Positions 1 to 9,100 of a stretch of DNA of 43,461 nucleotides are shown one piece after another. Source of the stretch: a virus; IMG/VR virus record IMGVR_UViG_3300047297_000136, positions 1 through 43,461 of that record; one strand, written 5' to 3'. How positions within the stretch are numbered: position 1 is the stretch's first letter; every line of letters begins with the position of its first letter. A program made the translations under genes and the position numbers. The notes below the pieces were generated by a model. The model was not told where the DNA came from and ran no database searches. It saw nothing but the letters and a program-made list of their open reading frames with translations.

Positions 1-127
1 GGGTGGTGCCTAGGGTGGTGCCTAGGGTGGTGCCTAGGGTGGTGCCTAGGGTGGTGCCTAGGGTGGTGCCTAGGGTGGTGCCTAGGGTGGTGCCTAGGGT
101 GGTGCCTAGGGTGGTGCCTAGGGTGGA
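1..127. repeat. Left terminal direct repeat, 12-bp tandem array
   Basis: Ten perfect copies of the 12-bp unit GGGTGGTGCCTA followed by GGGTGGA. The same 127 bases close the window at 43335-43461, so the ends are directly repeated. Tandem repeats next to the terminal repeat are known in T7. The exact length of 127 is also a common maximum assembly k-mer, so the physical repeat length and the copy number are uncertain. Confidence 0.85.
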
Positions 128-434
128 TCAGAACACGAGAAAAATAGCTTGCAGGCGCGAACTGTGACGCGGCACTGCACGCAGCCCAAAGGGCCACGCG
201 TGGTGCCACATGCGGTATGCGCGAGGAAGCCTGTGGATGTCGTATCCAGCGCGGAGCCCAGTGTTTACTGGGTATCCAGCCCCGTCGGTGGCGCGCGTGG
301 TGGCGCGAGGGTGCCCCGCCGCGGTCCCAGGCGTGCGCGCACACGCGATTGCGGGGGGGCACGGGGGGCGCGACGCGCGGGCACCCCTCACAAGAGGCGC
401 TCAGATTTTTGCAACAGAAAAGTCGGCCGGCAGC
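128..434. other. Non-coding GC-rich left-end region
   Basis: I see no convincing gene here: the open frames have skewed, arginine-rich composition and no ribosome binding site. The stretch holds G- and C-runs and short palindromes. The clearest is a perfect 6-bp hairpin at 257-272 (stem CCCAGT, loop GTTT). It is the far end of the last rightward-to-leftward transcript, and could hold packaging signals. Confidence 0.5.
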
Positions 435-521
435 CTAGGCCAAGAACGTCTTGTAGAACATCGTCGCCAGGCACACGAGGCACGCGAAGACGTACACGGC
501 TACTGCGATGATAGATGCCAT
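435..521 (-). CDS. 28-residue membrane microprotein at the left end
   Basis: The minus-strand frame starts at ATG 521 and ends with TAG at 435. It encodes 28 residues beginning MASIIAVAVYVFACLVCLA, almost all of which can form one transmembrane helix, with a short MFYKTFLA tail. An AAGGAG ribosome binding site lies 8 bases before the ATG, which is the main reason for calling it a gene. It sits after the large terminase, the position of the small gene 19.5 of T7, and would be read from the promoter candidate at 978-999. The function is unknown. A role in lysis or membrane is only an inference from the hydrophobicity and the late position. Confidence 0.6.
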   Translation of the reverse strand: MASIIAVAVYVFACLVCLATMFYKTFLA

Positions 522-549
522 AGGTGGTACTCCTTAGTCGGATGGATCG

Positions 550-716
550 GTGGGCGTCAATCAAGAGAGTACCCAGGGGTTCGGGTACGCGGTGCAAGCC
601 TCCGTAGGTGTCCCTGCGACGAGCGCGGGAGCCTTGCGGTAACACCGCTGCCTTCCCCAGGCCTTCCAGGGTCTTCCCCTGGGTACTCCGTTGACTGCCT
701 AAACTGTGGGCGTCAA
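550..716 (-). other. Structured untranslated RNA candidate
   Basis: A perfect 13-bp inverted repeat (567-579 with 676-688, GAGTACCCAGGGG) encloses 96 bases that contain further hairpins, for example GCGGT-GTT-ACCGC. The direct repeat GTGGGCGTCAA flanks it at 550-560 and 706-716. There is no coding signal. It lies in the leader between the promoter candidate at 978-999 and the microprotein gene. It could be a structured leader RNA or a DNA element used in concatemer processing. I recognise no known RNA family. Confidence 0.45.
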
Positions 717-756
717 CCTAAGGGGCTCCCTCACAGGCAGTAGGCTAGGTAGCTCA

Positions 757-883
757 TCATCGACGTAACTACCCAGCCTACCACCATGGTTGACCAGGCG
801 TAGAACTAGAGTAAGAGAGGTGGTAACGTCATCGACGTAGCCACACTCCCTACCACCATGGTTGACCAGGCGTAGAACTAGAG
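757..883. repeat. 72-bp imperfect tandem duplication
   Basis: The segment from 757 recurs at 829 with an offset of 72 bases. The outer TCATCGACGTA (757-767, 829-839) and a 34-bp core (778-811, 850-883, containing CCACCATGGTTGACC) are identical, and the bases between them differ. There is no coding signal. It is one of three repeat types crowded between the last gene and the left terminus. Confidence 0.75.
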
Positions 884-892
884 GAAGACCTA

Positions 893-935
893 AGGTAATA
901 CCAAAGGTAATACCTAAGGTAATACCTAAGGTACC
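893..935. repeat. Short 12-bp tandem repeat related to the terminal unit
   Basis: Units beginning AGGTAATACC start at 893, 905 and 917, with a partial unit at 929. The period is 12 bp, the same as the terminal array. AGGTAATACCTA and GGGTGGTGCCTA differ only by A/G transitions at four positions. Confidence 0.7.
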
Positions 936-977
936 ACTCTAGGTATATACACTGTAGTATGACACAGAGGGAGCCTC

Positions 978-999
978 TCCTACGGGTCGGGGAATTGGG
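978..999 (-). promoter_or_regulatory. Phage RNA polymerase promoter candidate (left-end copy)
   Basis: Contains the minus-strand element AATTCCCCGACCCGTAGGA, identical over 22 bases to 34700-34721 and nearly identical to 24091-24111. The three copies lie after the RNA polymerase gene, before the virion genes and near the left end, as T7 class II, class III and terminal promoters do. The length and the AT-rich 5' edge ending in TAGG resemble T7-type promoters. The predicted start is about G980. Promoter activity is inferred. Confidence 0.65.
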
Positions 1000-1035
1000 A
1001 ACCTATTGATTTCATTAGGTTCTTTTAGACCCTCT

Positions 1036-2820
1036 TTAGGTCCTTAGTATGAGACCGTCCCTACGGCTCTCGCGCCGCGATTGACGCTGCGAGAAGGGCT
1101 TATCGACAGACCCTACCTGGTTGGCGAGGTGGGCCTTGATGTCCTTCTCCATGAGCTTGTCACGGGCCTTGGCAGCGCTCTGCTGGGCGTCGATGGCCAT
1201 AGCCTCGACCCAGTAGGCCACAGCGCCGGCTAGGGCATCCAGGCGGTCATCGTGGGCCAGCGCCCCCTTGTCCTTGGTGATGCGAGACATTTGGTAGAAC
1301 AAGCGGTAGTTCGCCTGGTCTTCCGGGCGGTAGCCCTGCACGGAGGTGTCATCCTCCAGGATCACCTGCTCACCGATCACCAGGCGGTGCTGGTCCATGA
1401 TCGGTTCGAGGGTCTGGACGATGCGCTGTTCCTTGGCGGCCTTGGCGCGTTCGCTGCGGACTTCGCAGTTGTGGCCGATCTCGCGCAGGTGGGGCTTCAA
1501 CAGCTCTCCGAACATGCCCTGACCGAAGTTGTCTTCGACGAGGATCAGGTTCACGCCGTAGGCTTTGGCGTCCTTGGCGATTCGCTTCATGACGGCGTCC
1601 TCGAAGCCACCCTGGGTCCCCACAACGCGAGGCACGAAGACCATCCCGTTGAGCTGCGAGGCGATGGCCCAGGCGGTCTCGTCCTTGCCGCGGCCGGCAG
1701 GGTCGATCTGCATGACCGTTCCGGTGTATTCCTGGAAGGTCTGATCGGTGAATGCCGGGGCGAAGAAGCCGTCACCGTCGAGCCCGGGGGCGATCAGGTG
1801 GTTGAGCGCCTGGTTCTGCTTGGGTCCCCACGCGAGGCTTGAGGGGCCACGCTTGGGGTCCAGCGGGATGACGAGTAGGTTTCTGAGCTTCAGGGGGTAG
1901 CGGTCAGCGTCAGAGAGGCTCGTGTCGAGGAGGAACTGGAGGGCGTAGCCAGAGTTGCCATAGGAGAGCCTACGTTCGCTCAGCTCGTCCTGCGTGAAGC
2001 GCTTGGGGTCAAGGCTGCGGCCGAACTTGAAGCGGCCCTGAGCGAAGCCCTGGGTGACGTACGGGGCCAGCTTGTGGACCATCCGGTCGAGGTACTCTTG
2101 GTCGGGGACTTCAGAGGGCCATATGCGGGCTTCATAGCCACGACTAGCCACTCGGTTGTACAGGGACTGCTCCGTCTGGGGCGTCCCGAGGTAGATCACG
2201 GCGCCGCCTGGGATCAGAACAGCGTCGAACTCTTTGACCAACTCGTTCGTCTTGTCGCGCTGGGCCTGGGTGAAGGAGTTGCCGGGGACTTCGATGTCGT
2301 CGGCCACGATTAGGTTTGCGCGGCTACCAGCCAGCTGGCCGGTGACGCCCACGGATTTGACCGAAGGGGAGTGCTTCGCTTTGGCCGGCCCTACGTCGAA
2401 GGCCACGTTGCTGTCCCGCTGGCCCGGGCGGGCCTGGAGGTGTTGCAAGATGGTCATCTCGGAGATCAGACGCTTGGTGAACGTCGAGAAGTCGTCGGCG
2501 CGCTGCTTGGAAGCGGACACCACCATGATCGCCATGTCGGGATCGCGGAGTAGGTTCCAGCAAACGAAGGCTGAAGTGATGTAGGACTTACCGACACCCC
2601 GGAAGGCCATGACGATTTCTCGCCTGGGGCCGTGCTGGAGGTAGTCGGCGATGTCGAGTTGGATCGGGGTGGGCCGGGGGAGGGCCAAGTGGGTCCAGAC
2701 GAGGTGCAGGAAGACCTTGAAGTCCTCGTACATGGTCCATATTTCGGGGTTCTCGGGGTATTCTCGGCGCCACCACATGTCCAATTGCTTGGTTGGGGTG
2801 CGCTGGGCTCTAGTTTGCAT
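1036..2820 (-). CDS. terL: Terminase large subunit (T7 gp19-like DNA maturase B)
   Basis: The 594-residue ATPase-nuclease packages concatemeric DNA into proheads through the portal and cuts it at the ends. The length matches T7 gp19 (about 586). The Walker A motif is AFRGVGKSY near residues 72-80, and the Walker B is NLIVADDIEV near 170, followed by the GTPQTE coupling motif. In the C-terminal nuclease, MQIDPAGRGKD, ILVEDNFGQG and HDDRLDALAG supply the acidic metal ligands. It is the last large gene of the late block, after the small subunit, with a 133-base gap. The AGGG before ATG 2820 is a weak ribosome binding site. All key residues are present, so it should be functional. Confidence 0.97.
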   Translation of the reverse strand: MQTRAQRTPTKQLDMWWRREYPENPEIWTMYEDFKVFLHLVWTHLALPRPTPIQLDIADYLQHGPRREIVMAFRGVGKSYITSAFVCWNLLRDPDMAIMVVSASKQRADDFSTFTKRLISEMTILQHLQARPGQRDSNVAFDVGPAKAKHSPSVKSVGVTGQLAGSRANLIVADDIEVPGNSFTQAQRDKTNELVKEFDAVLIPGGAVIYLGTPQTEQSLYNRVASRGYEARIWPSEVPDQEYLDRMVHKLAPYVTQGFAQGRFKFGRSLDPKRFTQDELSERRLSYGNSGYALQFLLDTSLSDADRYPLKLRNLLVIPLDPKRGPSSLAWGPKQNQALNHLIAPGLDGDGFFAPAFTDQTFQEYTGTVMQIDPAGRGKDETAWAIASQLNGMVFVPRVVGTQGGFEDAVMKRIAKDAKAYGVNLILVEDNFGQGMFGELLKPHLREIGHNCEVRSERAKAAKEQRIVQTLEPIMDQHRLVIGEQVILEDDTSVQGYRPEDQANYRLFYQMSRITKDKGALAHDDRLDALAGAVAYWVEAMAIDAQQSAAKARDKLMEKDIKAHLANQVGSVDKPFSQRQSRRESRRDGLILRT

Positions 2821-2953
2821 TGAAATGCCCTAGGATTGCTCAGGATGGCCCAGGACGGCGATCTCCAGTCTGCGCTACCAGCGTGTGGTAGAGCCTCCTG
2901 AAGCCCGTCCTGGGCTTATCTGGCGTGGTTTTCGGGACGTATCGGTCGATTTG

Positions 2954-3196
2954 CTACTGGAGAAGCTGATCGAGGGCGTCCGGGTCGTTATCCCGGCCGA
3001 TCTGGGCGATCTGCTCGCTCAGTTTGCGGATTGCGGAGTTCTCGACGTCACGCGCCGGCTCGACGCCGTTGTTCTTCAGCATCTTGATGGCTTCGGCGAT
3101 GGCTTTCATATCGCCCTGCTTGACCAAGTCGGTCAGTTGCTTGGTGACCTCCGCGTGGAGGACCTCCAGCTCTGTCATATTGGCTGCTTTGGACAT
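2954..3196 (-). CDS. terS: Terminase small subunit (T7 gp18-like DNA maturase A)
   Basis: 80 residues, close to the 89 of T7 gp18. It is mostly helical and charged, with a predicted coiled N-terminal half (MTELEVLHAEVTKQLTDLV) and the segment KAIAEAIKMLKNNGVEP, which suits a small DNA-recognition subunit. It lies directly upstream of the large terminase and three bases after the preceding small membrane gene, as in T7 (17.5-18-18.5-19). I recognise it mainly by size and position. The residues alone are not diagnostic. Confidence 0.75.
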   Translation of the reverse strand: MSKAANMTELEVLHAEVTKQLTDLVKQGDMKAIAEAIKMLKNNGVEPARDVENSAIRKLSEQIAQIGRDNDPDALDQLLQ

Positions 3197-3199
3197 GGG

Positions 3200-3457
3200 T
3201 TAGTCTTTCCGTACTGCGTTCTTGATCTCGGTCAGGTCATCCTTGATGGTGCTGATGCGCTCTTCGACGCGGCCGAGGGTGATGGCCATGGCTCCGTGAG
3301 CGATGGAGGTGGAGCGGGTCTCTTCTTCGAGGCGCTCGATGAGGTCTGATTGGCTCTCGACTTTCTGGTGGAGCCGGCCCAGTCCGAAGACCGAGCCGAC
3401 CGCCGCCACGAAGCCAGAGGCCCCGACGAAGTCGAGGACAAGGGAGATGTTGGACAT
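3200..3457 (-). CDS. Small membrane-anchored coiled-coil protein in the gp17.5 position
   Basis: 85 residues. An N-terminal hydrophobic helix (LVLDFVGASGFVAAVGSVFGLG, about residues 7-28) is followed by a charged heptad segment (KVESQSDLIERLEEETRS) and a lysine-rich end. It lies between the tail fibre and the small terminase, where T7 has its holin gp17.5. It could be a holin or a spanin-like partner, but a separate Rz/Rz1 pair exists at 31 kb and a two-helix holin candidate at 20.5 kb. The lysis assignment therefore rests on position and topology only. Confidence 0.6.
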   Translation of the reverse strand: MSNISLVLDFVGASGFVAAVGSVFGLGRLHQKVESQSDLIERLEEETRSTSIAHGAMAITLGRVEERISTIKDDLTEIKNAVRKD

Positions 3458-3472
3458 TGGGTTTCCTGAGGG

Positions 3473-6097
3473 TTATCCTGGGATGTTTTCGACGTAGATG
3501 GTCCCTTGAATTGGGACGGTTCCCGAGCCGCTAAAGCGGTAAATCTGAAGCTCCAGTATGGTGCTCCCGTAATGCACCGGGCTGTTCAAGCGGGGCGCCG
3601 GCTGGGTTATGCTATTGACAGTGACGGGCTCTCCAGCGCCGCCTGCGACGGTGGTGAAGTAGTCGTATGCGAGGAGCGTGGCCACTCCGGGATTTCCTGA
3701 TGGGTAGGCCATAATCCGCCAATACCAGTTGGCGTTCCTTCCTGTGCCGTCCGCCGCGCCAACGCCCGCAAGGTCCACGTAAGGAAACTTGTAGAAGGAT
3801 GGGTTGGAAACGTTCGGAAACGCGACGGAGCACACAGAGGTCCACGCTCCGGCAGAACTCACGTTTGCGGACCCTGTAGCCGTCTTAGCGGACACACTAC
3901 TGCCGCCGCCGCCCAGCTCCGCGTTGCCGTAGTAGACCTTGCCGTCCGTGGCGAACGCGAAGTGACCGTTGGTCTTCGTCTCGGAGTTCAAGGCGACGGA
4001 CGTCGGGCCATACCAGATGACGAGGTCGTTGGACGTGCCGAACGGGCCTAGGATACGAAGACGCCGGCCGGCGCTGGTCGTGTAGATCGAGCCTTTGGTG
4101 TCCTCGAAGACCGTGTTGGTTCCGAAGTTGATGGACTTCGCCATGAGCTTGATGAGGTCGGCGTTCAGGGTGATCGCCGAGCCGTTCCAGGCGCCGTCTC
4201 CCGCGAAGGCAGCAGCCTCGATAGTCGCCGCGTTGGTGGCGGTGTTGACCGCGAGGAGGAGCCGGGCGAGCGACGAGGAGCCGGTAGTAATTGCCTCCCT
4301 CAGGTCTGACACCCCGGCGACGCCTGCTCCAACTTCGGAGATGGAGCACTCGTACCAGTCGAGGGATTTAGCCGTGCCCGTTCCGAGCTCGGACGGATAG
4401 TTAGCCATCGGGTAAAGGATGATGTGGGCCGTGTTCGCCGGGCACACGAAGGTCTTCTCGTAGGTTGTCCTACCCGCGTGAGAGTTCGATATAATGCCGC
4501 TGGTGTTGGCCTCAGTAGAGAATTTGAGCCAGGCGTTTCCCAAGTGGGTCGCGTACCCCGCGGTGTAAAATGCAACGTACACGCCAGCGCCGTCGAAGTT
4601 TCCAGCCACGAGCCGTACCTGTGCGCGCACTGCGATGCGGCGCTGAGACCACACCCCCCCTAGTGTTATGTACTGCGACAGTCCGACGAAGCTGGTAGCA
4701 GACGGAACAACCATGCGCGCGTTGAAGCCCACATTGGGTGGCGCTGACTTGGTAACCTGCGTCGTCGTCGCGCCGGCAATCCAGTCGGTCCATCCTGGAG
4801 GGAAGCCGGGAGATGCGGACGGCGCGTCGAAGTACGGGTTCAGTCCGAGGCTCGTTCTGGAGTGGGTCTCAGCGCGCAGGGCGGACACCAGGGTGGCGTT
4901 CGCGGCGTCTCCGTTCGACCTGGCGGTTGCCTCGGTCGCGATGGCGCTCTCCGCGGTACCCACTCGGGCGGTCAGGGAGTTCAACGCAGTCACTTCAGCC
5001 TTATTGGTCTCCACAACCGCGACCCTGCTTTCCAGGGCCGTCGCCCGCGCAGTCAATCCCGTTACAGGCGTAGTCAGCTGCGCCTGGATTGCGGTATCAG
5101 CCGAGGCGCGCGCCGCTGTTTCGGTTGCCACGGCCACTTCGACAGCGTTGATGTCCGCCTCGGCGGTGCCGACGCGTGCCGACAGGCTTCCGATCTGTGT
5201 TGAGAGAGCGCTGTCTGCTGTCGACCTGGTGGTTGCCTCGGTCGCGATGGCGCTCTCCGCGGTACCCACTCGGGTGGTCAGGGCGGTCAGCGCCGACGCT
5301 TCAGCCTTGTTGGCCTCGACGGACGTTACTCGGCTCTCCAGGGAGGTTGCACGCGCCTTCAGGCCGGTCGATGGGGTATTGATCTCGGCGAGTATCGCGG
5401 TGTCTGCGGTGGCACGCGCGGTAGTCTCGGTGGCGACGGCGTTCTCTACCGTGATAATCTTGGCTTTGACGCCAGTGGTCGGCGTGTTGAGGTCTGCCTC
5501 GATCACGTCCAGACGGCCGTATGCCGCTGCGTCCGCCGCGGTCAGGGCCGAGACCGCTGCGGTGCGGGTGGCTGCCTCGGCGGCGAGCGCCTGACCACGG
5601 GCGAGCGTCTCGGCAGCGAGGGCGTTGGCACGCGCAATGGCCTCAGCTGCGAGGGCATCGTCAATGGCGCCGAACTGGGGAGCAGCGGCGAGGTTGGCCT
5701 CAAGCTGGGCCTGTATCCAGGCTGCGGTGATGTAGCCGCTGCCGGGGTTGATGACCGACACGTCGCCGGCAACAACGCCTTCCTCGATCTGGTCGATCAT
5801 CTCCTGCGCGATGTAGAATACCTGGAGGTCCCCAGCGTTGAGGCTCTGGGCGAGAAGGGTCTGGCCGTCCGTGAACGTCGTAACTCGGTTGGCCCGGTCG
5901 GTCAGGCGGCGGATGGTGACCACCTCGGCGGGAAGTGGGGTGACCAGGAGTTCCACCTGGAAGTCCCCGGTCCACTTGAAGGCGGCCAGGGTGTTGTTGA
6001 CGAATACGAATACGTGGGAGCGCGAGAGGTACCCGAAGTTGAACCCGAAGGTCTTCTGGATGCCGTCCGCCTCCCACCGTTGTATTGAGAGGGCCAT
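3473..6097 (-). CDS. Tail fibre protein (T7 gp17-like N-terminal domain)
   Basis: 874 residues, longer than T7 gp17 (553). Residues 1 to about 105 match the T7 tail-fibre attachment domain, with landmarks GIQKTFGFNFGYLSRSHVFV and AQEMIDQIE, which binds the tail tube. Residues about 140-400 are a long alanine-rich coiled coil of repeated blocks (TRVGTAESAIATEATTRS), partly duplicated at DNA level. The rest is a beta-rich distal part with FGTNTVFEDTKGSIYTTSAGRR near the middle and a C-terminal head likely to contact the host receptor. It starts at ATG 6097 after a short gap from the gp16-like gene. The receptor is not predictable. Confidence 0.93.
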   Translation of the reverse strand: MALSIQRWEADGIQKTFGFNFGYLSRSHVFVFVNNTLAAFKWTGDFQVELLVTPLPAEVVTIRRLTDRANRVTTFTDGQTLLAQSLNAGDLQVFYIAQEMIDQIEEGVVAGDVSVINPGSGYITAAWIQAQLEANLAAAPQFGAIDDALAAEAIARANALAAETLARGQALAAEAATRTAAVSALTAADAAAYGRLDVIEADLNTPTTGVKAKIITVENAVATETTARATADTAILAEINTPSTGLKARATSLESRVTSVEANKAEASALTALTTRVGTAESAIATEATTRSTADSALSTQIGSLSARVGTAEADINAVEVAVATETAARASADTAIQAQLTTPVTGLTARATALESRVAVVETNKAEVTALNSLTARVGTAESAIATEATARSNGDAANATLVSALRAETHSRTSLGLNPYFDAPSASPGFPPGWTDWIAGATTTQVTKSAPPNVGFNARMVVPSATSFVGLSQYITLGGVWSQRRIAVRAQVRLVAGNFDGAGVYVAFYTAGYATHLGNAWLKFSTEANTSGIISNSHAGRTTYEKTFVCPANTAHIILYPMANYPSELGTGTAKSLDWYECSISEVGAGVAGVSDLREAITTGSSSLARLLLAVNTATNAATIEAAAFAGDGAWNGSAITLNADLIKLMAKSINFGTNTVFEDTKGSIYTTSAGRRLRILGPFGTSNDLVIWYGPTSVALNSETKTNGHFAFATDGKVYYGNAELGGGGSSVSAKTATGSANVSSAGAWTSVCSVAFPNVSNPSFYKFPYVDLAGVGAADGTGRNANWYWRIMAYPSGNPGVATLLAYDYFTTVAGGAGEPVTVNSITQPAPRLNSPVHYGSTILELQIYRFSGSGTVPIQGTIYVENIPG
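4925..5274. repeat. 44-bp direct repeats inside the tail-fibre coiled coil
   Basis: The 44 bases at 4925-4968 recur exactly at 5231-5274, inside longer diverged repeat blocks. They encode the same coiled-coil stretch (TRVGTAESAIATEAT). Such repeats allow length change of the fibre shaft by recombination. Confidence 0.8.
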
Positions 6098-6154
6098 GGG
6101 AAACTATTCCTTTTGAGAGGGGCGAAGCCCCCCTCGCGAGGAGGGGAGCTTGCC

Positions 6155-9100
6155 TTATTGAGCAGTCTCTTCGACCGATCCTTCTTCGTCCGGAAGGAAC
6201 TCAAGAAGGTGATCGAGGAGGGCATTCATGACGATGTGGTTGCCCATTGGGGCGAAGTGGCGGACCACTTTCTGGACGTCCTGTTCGGACACAGGGGTTC
6301 CCTCAGTCAGGCCACCGAGCACGTTCGCTGAGCGGTCGATGAACTGATACGAGGGGTTACCAGTGACGACGTCACCAGCCAGGCCCGATGCACGGGTCTT
6401 GGCGAAGATCGGGCCAGCGCCCGGGACGTTCATCGCACTACCGAGCTGGCCGGCCGTGTCGATGACGTTAGGAGCCACCGAGAGGTGGGCACCGTAGTAG
6501 AACATTGCCTTGCCGAACTCTGGGAGGGTTGCCCTCTCCGCGCGGTACTGCTGGCGTTCTTCGTCGGTGTCCTGGGTTAGGGCCGTTGCGTGGGTACGCG
6601 CGAGGTAACCGAGGGCACCACCGAGCGACATTGCCATCATCTCGGCGCCAACGCTGGTGTCCTTCACGTTCAGGGCAAAGCCTGTATGCTTCGAGAAGGC
6701 GTTGATCGGGAAGCTCAGGAACTGGAACAGCAGCTGGGCGCTAGGCCGGTTGCGGAGCCAGAAGGCCTGATGACCGATGTCACCTTCCAACACGATACGC
6801 CGCGCGTTGCGGTCCAGCGAGTTGATGAAGAGGCTGAGGGCGTCTCCGTCCTCCCACCCAGCGAGGTCCATGTTGGGCACCATGCGCTGGCTGTCGGGCG
6901 ACTGGGTGTCACCCCATTTGCGGAGTTCCGCAGAGATACGCCGCCACTCCTCAGGTCCTACCCCGAGTGCCGCCATGCGACGCTCAGAGTACGGAGCCTT
7001 GCCAGCACGAGCAGCCTTGACCCAGTCCTGTGCCTCAGCTGTCACGATGGACATGCGGAGGAACTCCTGGATCGGCGTCATACCGGAGAAGCGACCAACG
7101 AGGTTGGCCTGCTTGCGAGTGAACGTGTCGATCTTCTTCCCGAGGATCGATCCTTGGTCCTCGATTGAGGCGAAGGCACCTTCCTGCGCGTCCGCCATCT
7201 GCCCCACGCGGGAGCGGACTTGAGCGGACCCGTGGCCCATCGTGATGTCAGCCAGGTAGAAGATGTTCTCCGACACCGCAGGGTCGCCTGAGCGGACCTG
7301 ACGGTAGTACTTGAGGAACTCCGGGAACATGCCCATGAGGCGGGTAAGTCCAACGGACGCGATGGCACCGCCGACTTCTGACAGAGCCAGGAAGCCGGTG
7401 TTGTTCATCAGGCGGCCGTAGTTGTACCGCCGCATCTGGTTGGCGAGCCAGGTCCAGTGCGGGTTCGACATGAGGTCTTCCGCTGGTCGACCCATGATGG
7501 CGTCGAGGGTGGCCTCCAGCATCTCCACTTCCCGCTTCGCCCTTGGCTGGCGTTTCGGGTCGCGGCCGGCATTGGTGCGGACCTCGTCGATCATGTTTCG
7601 GACTTCGCTCTCGGATCGGAAGCCAGCCTTGAGGAGGCCGGCGAAACCCGAGGTCGTCCGCATGTACTGCACGAAGAGGTTCTCAGCGTTCCACTCGAAC
7701 ATGTCTAGGATGTCTCCATCCTGTTCCGCGTCGAGCTGCATCTGCACACGCTGGCGCATGCGAGGGTTCTCGGTCGACGACTTGCGGATCGGGGCAACGA
7801 GGTCGAGGATCATCTCCATCGCTTCCTCGGTGTCGAAGTCCGCCAGGGGTCCACCTGTGAGGCTCTCGCGTACGATTTCCTTGGCGGCCTCGCGGTCGTC
7901 CAGGGACACCTTGCGGAACGGGCTCTTGCCTTTGTTCGCAGGGTTCATCAGCTCGGCGACAGTCTTTGCGTACTGCACGCCGATGCGCAGGGCCAGGTCT
8001 TCACCGGAGATCGGTGTCGGCCGGGCGGCTGCCATCTCGTCCAGCCCCGTGGGGTTGGTGCGGTAGATGATTTGACCGATGCGGTTGCCGAGGGCGTTCG
8101 TGCTACCGCGGAACTGCGGCGACAGGAACACACGGTCGTAGCCGGCCTTGTTGAAGCGGCGCGGCAGGAAGGCCGGGTCGTAGTCAACGAAGCGTGCTTC
8201 TTCGAGGCCGAGGTAGTTGTCCGCAGGCGGAGCATTGGTGGCCGGCTGGGCCGGCTTGGATGCCGGGTTCATAGGCTTCGCAGAGCCCTTCGTGGGGACG
8301 ACTTCAATCGACACGTTGCCAAGGCGGATGCCTTGCCAGACTTCACCGAGGTCCATGCCCTCACGCGAGTAGGCGAACGCGGACCTAGTAACCTCGACCA
8401 TCTCCCCCGTATCGGGGTCCTTCACCTTGCTCTTCCAGGTTCCTTTCGAGGCGACATACCCGGGGGCATCACCGCGGCCCATGAGGAACTCCTGAACGCG
8501 CTCGTGGCCAGAAGCATCGCGACCTGGCTTGGCCTTCTTCAGGCCTTCGAAGGTCATGACGTTCGGTCCCTCTTCACGCAGAATGCGCTCGAAGGCGGCC
8601 TGGGCAAACGCGAAGGCACGCGCGGACTGAGCCGGCGTGGCGTTCGGGTTGTCCCCGAAGAGGCGCATGTTGTCGACGTTGTCGTTCCAGTCCCAGTTGA
8701 ACGTGATCTCCCCGGCGTCGACCTCTTCGGTCCACACCGTGACGCCTTGTCCGTCCGGGGTATCCATCCGCCAGTATGAAGAGCCTTCTAGCTCGTTCCC
8801 GGCGAACACACCTTCCTGCACGTTCTGGCTCCACCAGTCGTCAGCCCGGAAGCGGCGAACGTCTGATGCCAGCGAGAACGCGCGCATACCGGCAGTGCCG
8901 GTCCACAGGTCGTCCTCAGGGACGTCGAAGTCTTTCCAAGGTGGCCGGTCGCGCCGCTGCTTGCGGGACAAGCCCATGCGGCGTTCGACCATGCGGCTCT
9001 CGGCTTCGATGTCCTGACGCAGGTAGTTGTAGTAGCGGTCACTGCGAGCCACAGCGTCTTCGTAGGCGGCGTAAATTTCGTCGACTATGTCGTCCTGCTT

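Noticed and set aside
1-127. CRISPR-like array at the ends
   Set aside because: The 12-bp units are contiguous and lack spacers.
210-743. 177-codon plus-strand open frame near the left end
   Set aside because: No ribosome binding site, arginine- and glycine-rich composition, and overlap with the better-supported minus-strand microprotein.
4668-5594. 308-codon plus-strand open frame opposite the tail fibre
   Set aside because: It is antisense to the repeated coiled coil of the tail fibre and its Ala/Val/Arg-rich product mirrors that repeat. There is no ribosome binding site.
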